NCBI RefSeq assembly: GCF_001662875.1
Contig: NZ_JPVZ01000004.1
Location: forward strand, 1-64,000
DNA length: 64,000 nucleotides
Direction of reading: 5' to 3'
DNA from: Thalassospira tepidiphila MCCC 1A03514
Lineage (GTDB): Bacteria; Pseudomonadota; Alphaproteobacteria; Rhodospirillales; Thalassospiraceae
Part shown: piece by piece, positions 62,193 through 64,000 of the stretch
Layout of the letters: each line of letters starts with the position of its first letter
Numbering within the stretch: the stretch's first letter is position 1
Notes under the pieces: generated by a model
Database searches by the model: none
Told to the model about the DNA's origin: nothing
Seen by the model: only the letters and a program-made list of their open reading frames with translations
Translations under genes and position numbers: made by a program

Positions 62193-63083
62193 ATGATGGA
62201 ACGTTTGACTGCCAAGGATTTTTCTCCGGAGCTTCTCGAACTTTATGATTTCTATGCCCACGGCATGATTGATCGCCGTGAGTTTCTTGATCGTGCGGGC
62301 CGATATGCGGTTGGTGGAATGACCGCCCTTGCGATCCTTAATGCCATGAGCCCAAACTATGCCATGGCTCATCAGGTCGACTTTACCGATCCCGATATTG
62401 TTGCTGAATACATCATGTACCCGTCGCCCAACGGTCACGGTGAAGTGCGTGGCTATCTGGTCAAACCGGCCAATGTGACCAGCAAGGTACCCGGTGTTGT
62501 GGTCGTGCATGAGAACCGGGGTCTGAACCCCTATATCGAAGATGTCGCGCGGCGTGTGGCCAAGGCAGGCTTTGTCGCACTTGCCCCGGATGGATTGACA
62601 TCGGTTGGAGGCTACCCCGGCAATGACGACAAGGGCCGTGAATTGCAACGCACAGTCGACCCAACCAAGCTGATGAACGACTTTTTTGCCGCCATTGAGT
62701 TCCTCGCCGCCCACGAGGCCACCACGGAAAAAATCGGTATCACTGGCTTCTGCTATGGTGGCGGTGTCTCCAATGCCGCCGCAGTTGCCTATCCGGAATT
62801 GGGGGCCGCCGTTCCGTTCTATGGTCGTCAGCCCGCGGTCGAGGATGTCCCCCGTATTCAGGCACCGATCCTGTTGCAATACGGTGAACTTGATGAGCGT
62901 ATCAATGCCGGATGGCCTGTCTACGAAGAGGCATTAAAGGCCAATGACAAGGTCTATGAGGCCTATATATATCCGGGCGCCAACCATGGCTTCCATAACG
63001 ATTCCACACCACGTTATGACAAGGACGCAGCCGAACTGGCATGGCAACGCACCATTGACTGGTTCAACAAATACCTGTCCTAA
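62193..63083 (+). CDS. Exported dienelactone hydrolase family protein (YghX-like)
   Basis: 296 residues. After 27 cytoplasmic-like residues comes DRREFLDRAGRYAVGGMTALAILNAM, a Tat-type twin-arginine stretch, so export is likely. Catalytic residues: Cys in TGFCYGGGVSNA, Asp in QYGELDERINAG, His in PGANHGFHND. VVVVHENRGLNPYIEDVARRVAKAGFVALAPDGL is the oxyanion-side signature. The end WFNKYLS is the usual terminus. Start is ATG 62193 or 62196. A strong terminator follows. Confidence 0.9.
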   Translation: MMERLTAKDFSPELLELYDFYAHGMIDRREFLDRAGRYAVGGMTALAILNAMSPNYAMAHQVDFTDPDIVAEYIMYPSPNGHGEVRGYLVKPANVTSKVPGVVVVHENRGLNPYIEDVARRVAKAGFVALAPDGLTSVGGYPGNDDKGRELQRTVDPTKLMNDFFAAIEFLAAHEATTEKIGITGFCYGGGVSNAAAVAYPELGAAVPFYGRQPAVEDVPRIQAPILLQYGELDERINAGWPVYEEALKANDKVYEAYIYPGANHGFHNDSTPRYDKDAAELAWQRTIDWFNKYLS

Positions 63084-63106
63084 AGCATTTTGCCTTTAAT
63101 CTGCAT

Positions 63107-63155
63107 AAAAGGGCTAGCCGGACGTGTTTCACGACAAACCGGCTCGCCCTTTTTG
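63107..63155. terminator. Bidirectional terminator between dienelactone hydrolase gene and hutC
   Basis: AAAAGGGCTAGCCGG (63107-63121) pairs with CCGGCTCGCCCTTTT (63139-63153) with one mismatch; T-run after it, A-run before it. Confidence 0.85.
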
Positions 63156-63164
63156 GATTTAAAA

Positions 63165-63863
63165 TCAGATCGCAGAATGTTTGCGATAGCCCGGTGCAAA
63201 CAGAAGTCTGGCCGATGTGATGCCGGTCTGGTTTTCCCAGGTGGTACGTTCCATAAGAAAAAGCGATGTGCCGGGATCGGTGCGCAGCACCTTGGCCTCT
63301 GCCGCGCTGGCATTGACCGCGGAGAAATAGATATCGCCGCGCGTGTAGGGCGCATGCAACACCAGCCATTCATTGGCGCTGATTTTTTCAAGATCGGCAT
63401 CAAGGATCGTCGGGGTTGCGGCAATCGACACCCAGCGATCCTCAAACATGAACGGCTTGCCATCGGCCAGATGGAGCGAGGTGATATGCAGCATATCGCT
63501 TTCGGCGGTGACGCCCAGATTGGCGCAGATTTCGGGCGGCGGGGTGCGCCGTTCGCTAAACAGCAGGCCATAGGCATATTTCTGCCCGCGCCCTTCGATC
63601 TCAAGCCGGATGACCGGAATATCAAGCTTGGCCCGCCGCACCGGGTGGGCCGCCACCCGCGTGCCCGCCTTGCGCCGGCGATCGAGGAACCCTTCGGATG
63701 CCAGTTCACGCAGCGCACGGTTCACGGTGGCACGCGCACAGCCAAGTTGCTCGGCAAGTTCGACTTCCTTGGGGATCAGGTCGCCGGGTTTCCACTCACG
63801 GGTATGAATGCGGCGCAAAACCTCGTCATGGACGGATTGCCAGCTTTGCTGTTCCAGGCTGTT
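63165..63863 (-). CDS. hutC: Histidine utilization repressor (GntR family, UTRA domain)
   Basis: 233 residues from GTG at 63866 (AGGAAG upstream); the stop is at 63165. The winged HTH is SWQSVHDEVLRRIHTREWKPGDLIPKEVELAEQLGCARATVNRALRELASEGFLDRRRKAGTRV. The UTRA effector domain has SLHLADGKPFMFEDRWVSIAATP and the end TWENQTGITSARLLFAPGYRKHSA. HutC binds urocanate and represses hut genes. It overlaps the hutF stop by 4 bases (GTGA), confirming the hut context. The coding sequence runs to 63866 when the GTG start is counted. Confidence 0.92.
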   Translation of the reverse strand, partial: NSLEQQSWQSVHDEVLRRIHTREWKPGDLIPKEVELAEQLGCARATVNRALRELASEGFLDRRRKAGTRVAAHPVRRAKLDIPVIRLEIEGRGQKYAYGLLFSERRTPPPEICANLGVTAESDMLHITSLHLADGKPFMFEDRWVSIAATPTILDADLEKISANEWLVLHAPYTRGDIYFSAVNASAAEAKVLRTDPGTSLFLMERTTWENQTGITSARLLFAPGYRKHSAI

Positions 63864-64000
63864 CACACTGCTTCCTTGAGTTGTTCCATCACCTTGCGAT
63901 ACCGGCTCGTGATCGCGTCATGGGCGATGTGGCGGCCCTCGGTCACAACATGGCGACCGGCCGACCAGACATCACGCACCATGCGATCATCTCCGGCAAA
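63863..64000 (-). CDS. hutF: Formimidoylglutamate deiminase, C-terminal end (partial)
   Basis: Only the last 45 codons are inside the window: FAGDDRMVRDVWSAGRHVVT...RYRKVMEQLKEAV then TGA at 63863. This ending is typical of HutF (amidohydrolase family), which deiminates N-formimino-L-glutamate in the five-step histidine pathway. The frame is continuous to the window edge. It is coupled to hutC by a GTGA overlap. The identification rests on a short segment plus the hutC neighbour. Confidence 0.75.
   Translation of the reverse strand, partial: FAGDDRMVRDVWSAGRHVVTEGRHIAHDAITSRYRKVMEQLKEAV

Noticed and set aside
1..64000. CRISPR arrays, tRNA or rRNA genes, prophage or integron signs
   Set aside because: No regularly spaced repeats, cloverleaf-like CCA-ended segments, integrase or phage structural genes were seen on reading both strands.

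Overview
The window looks like chromosomal DNA of a marine alphaproteobacterium, most like Thalassospira or a near relative in Rhodospirillales. This is an inference from gene content: many LIV-type, sugar-type and TRAP uptake systems, the carboxyspermidine route to spermidine, a ScfR-like regulator and a DUF1127 protein. GC looks moderate. I saw no rRNA, tRNA, CRISPR array, prophage or complete insertion sequence. Genes are dense, operons are short, and most carry their own regulator.

Layout. 1-4836: RbsABC-like sugar ABC transporter (minus strand) with a divergent LacI repressor. 4878-9521: VOC protein, a short leader peptide followed by the two carboxyspermidine-route genes (nspC and carboxynorspermidine synthase), and an MFS exporter. 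9522-18019: AglR/E/F/G/K-like ABC transporter operon with a GH63-type glucosylglycerate/mannosylglycerate hydrolase. Two palindromic MITE-like elements sit in this operon, one in the leader and one in frame inside the binding-protein gene. 18186-19069: Lrp regulator and DUF1127 protein. 19355-25807: molybdenum hydroxylase (2Fe-2S and Moco subunits) with XdhC and MocA maturation factors, then a two-component system. 25859-35054: a GntR-controlled module holding an amidohydrolase, a LIV-type ABC transporter whose permease and both ATPases are fused in one polypeptide, a binding protein, an NTF2-like protein and a gamma-glutamyltransferase-family protein. 35073-45032: tyrosine/homogentisate catabolism (maiA, fahA, hmgA, hpd) with MarR, IclR and Lrp regulators, interrupted by a TRAP transporter and a GNAT acetyltransferase. 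45127-50318: a second LIV-type ABC transporter. 50521-55632: a ScfR-like regulator, a stand-alone receiver protein, a small membrane protein with an apparent ATC start, and a solute-symporter histidine kinase of CbrA type. 55715-63083: methylmalonate-semialdehyde dehydrogenase with a divergent LysR, an unknown small protein, a FAH-family hydrolase, two dienelactone hydrolases and a D-2-hydroxyacid dehydrogenase. 63165-64000: hutC and the 3' end of hutF.

How it fits together. Most units pair uptake with catabolism of a small organic compound: sugars, glucosylglycerate-like solutes, aromatic amino acids, an unknown amide or N-heterocycle, and carboxylates. The local regulator usually has a visible palindromic operator. 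The most unusual points are the in-frame palindromic insertion that separates a start codon from its signal peptide, the leader peptide before nspC, the ATC-start small gene before the CbrA-like kinase, the three-domain LIV fusion, and the GntR module linked by identical ATTGCATGCAAT sites.
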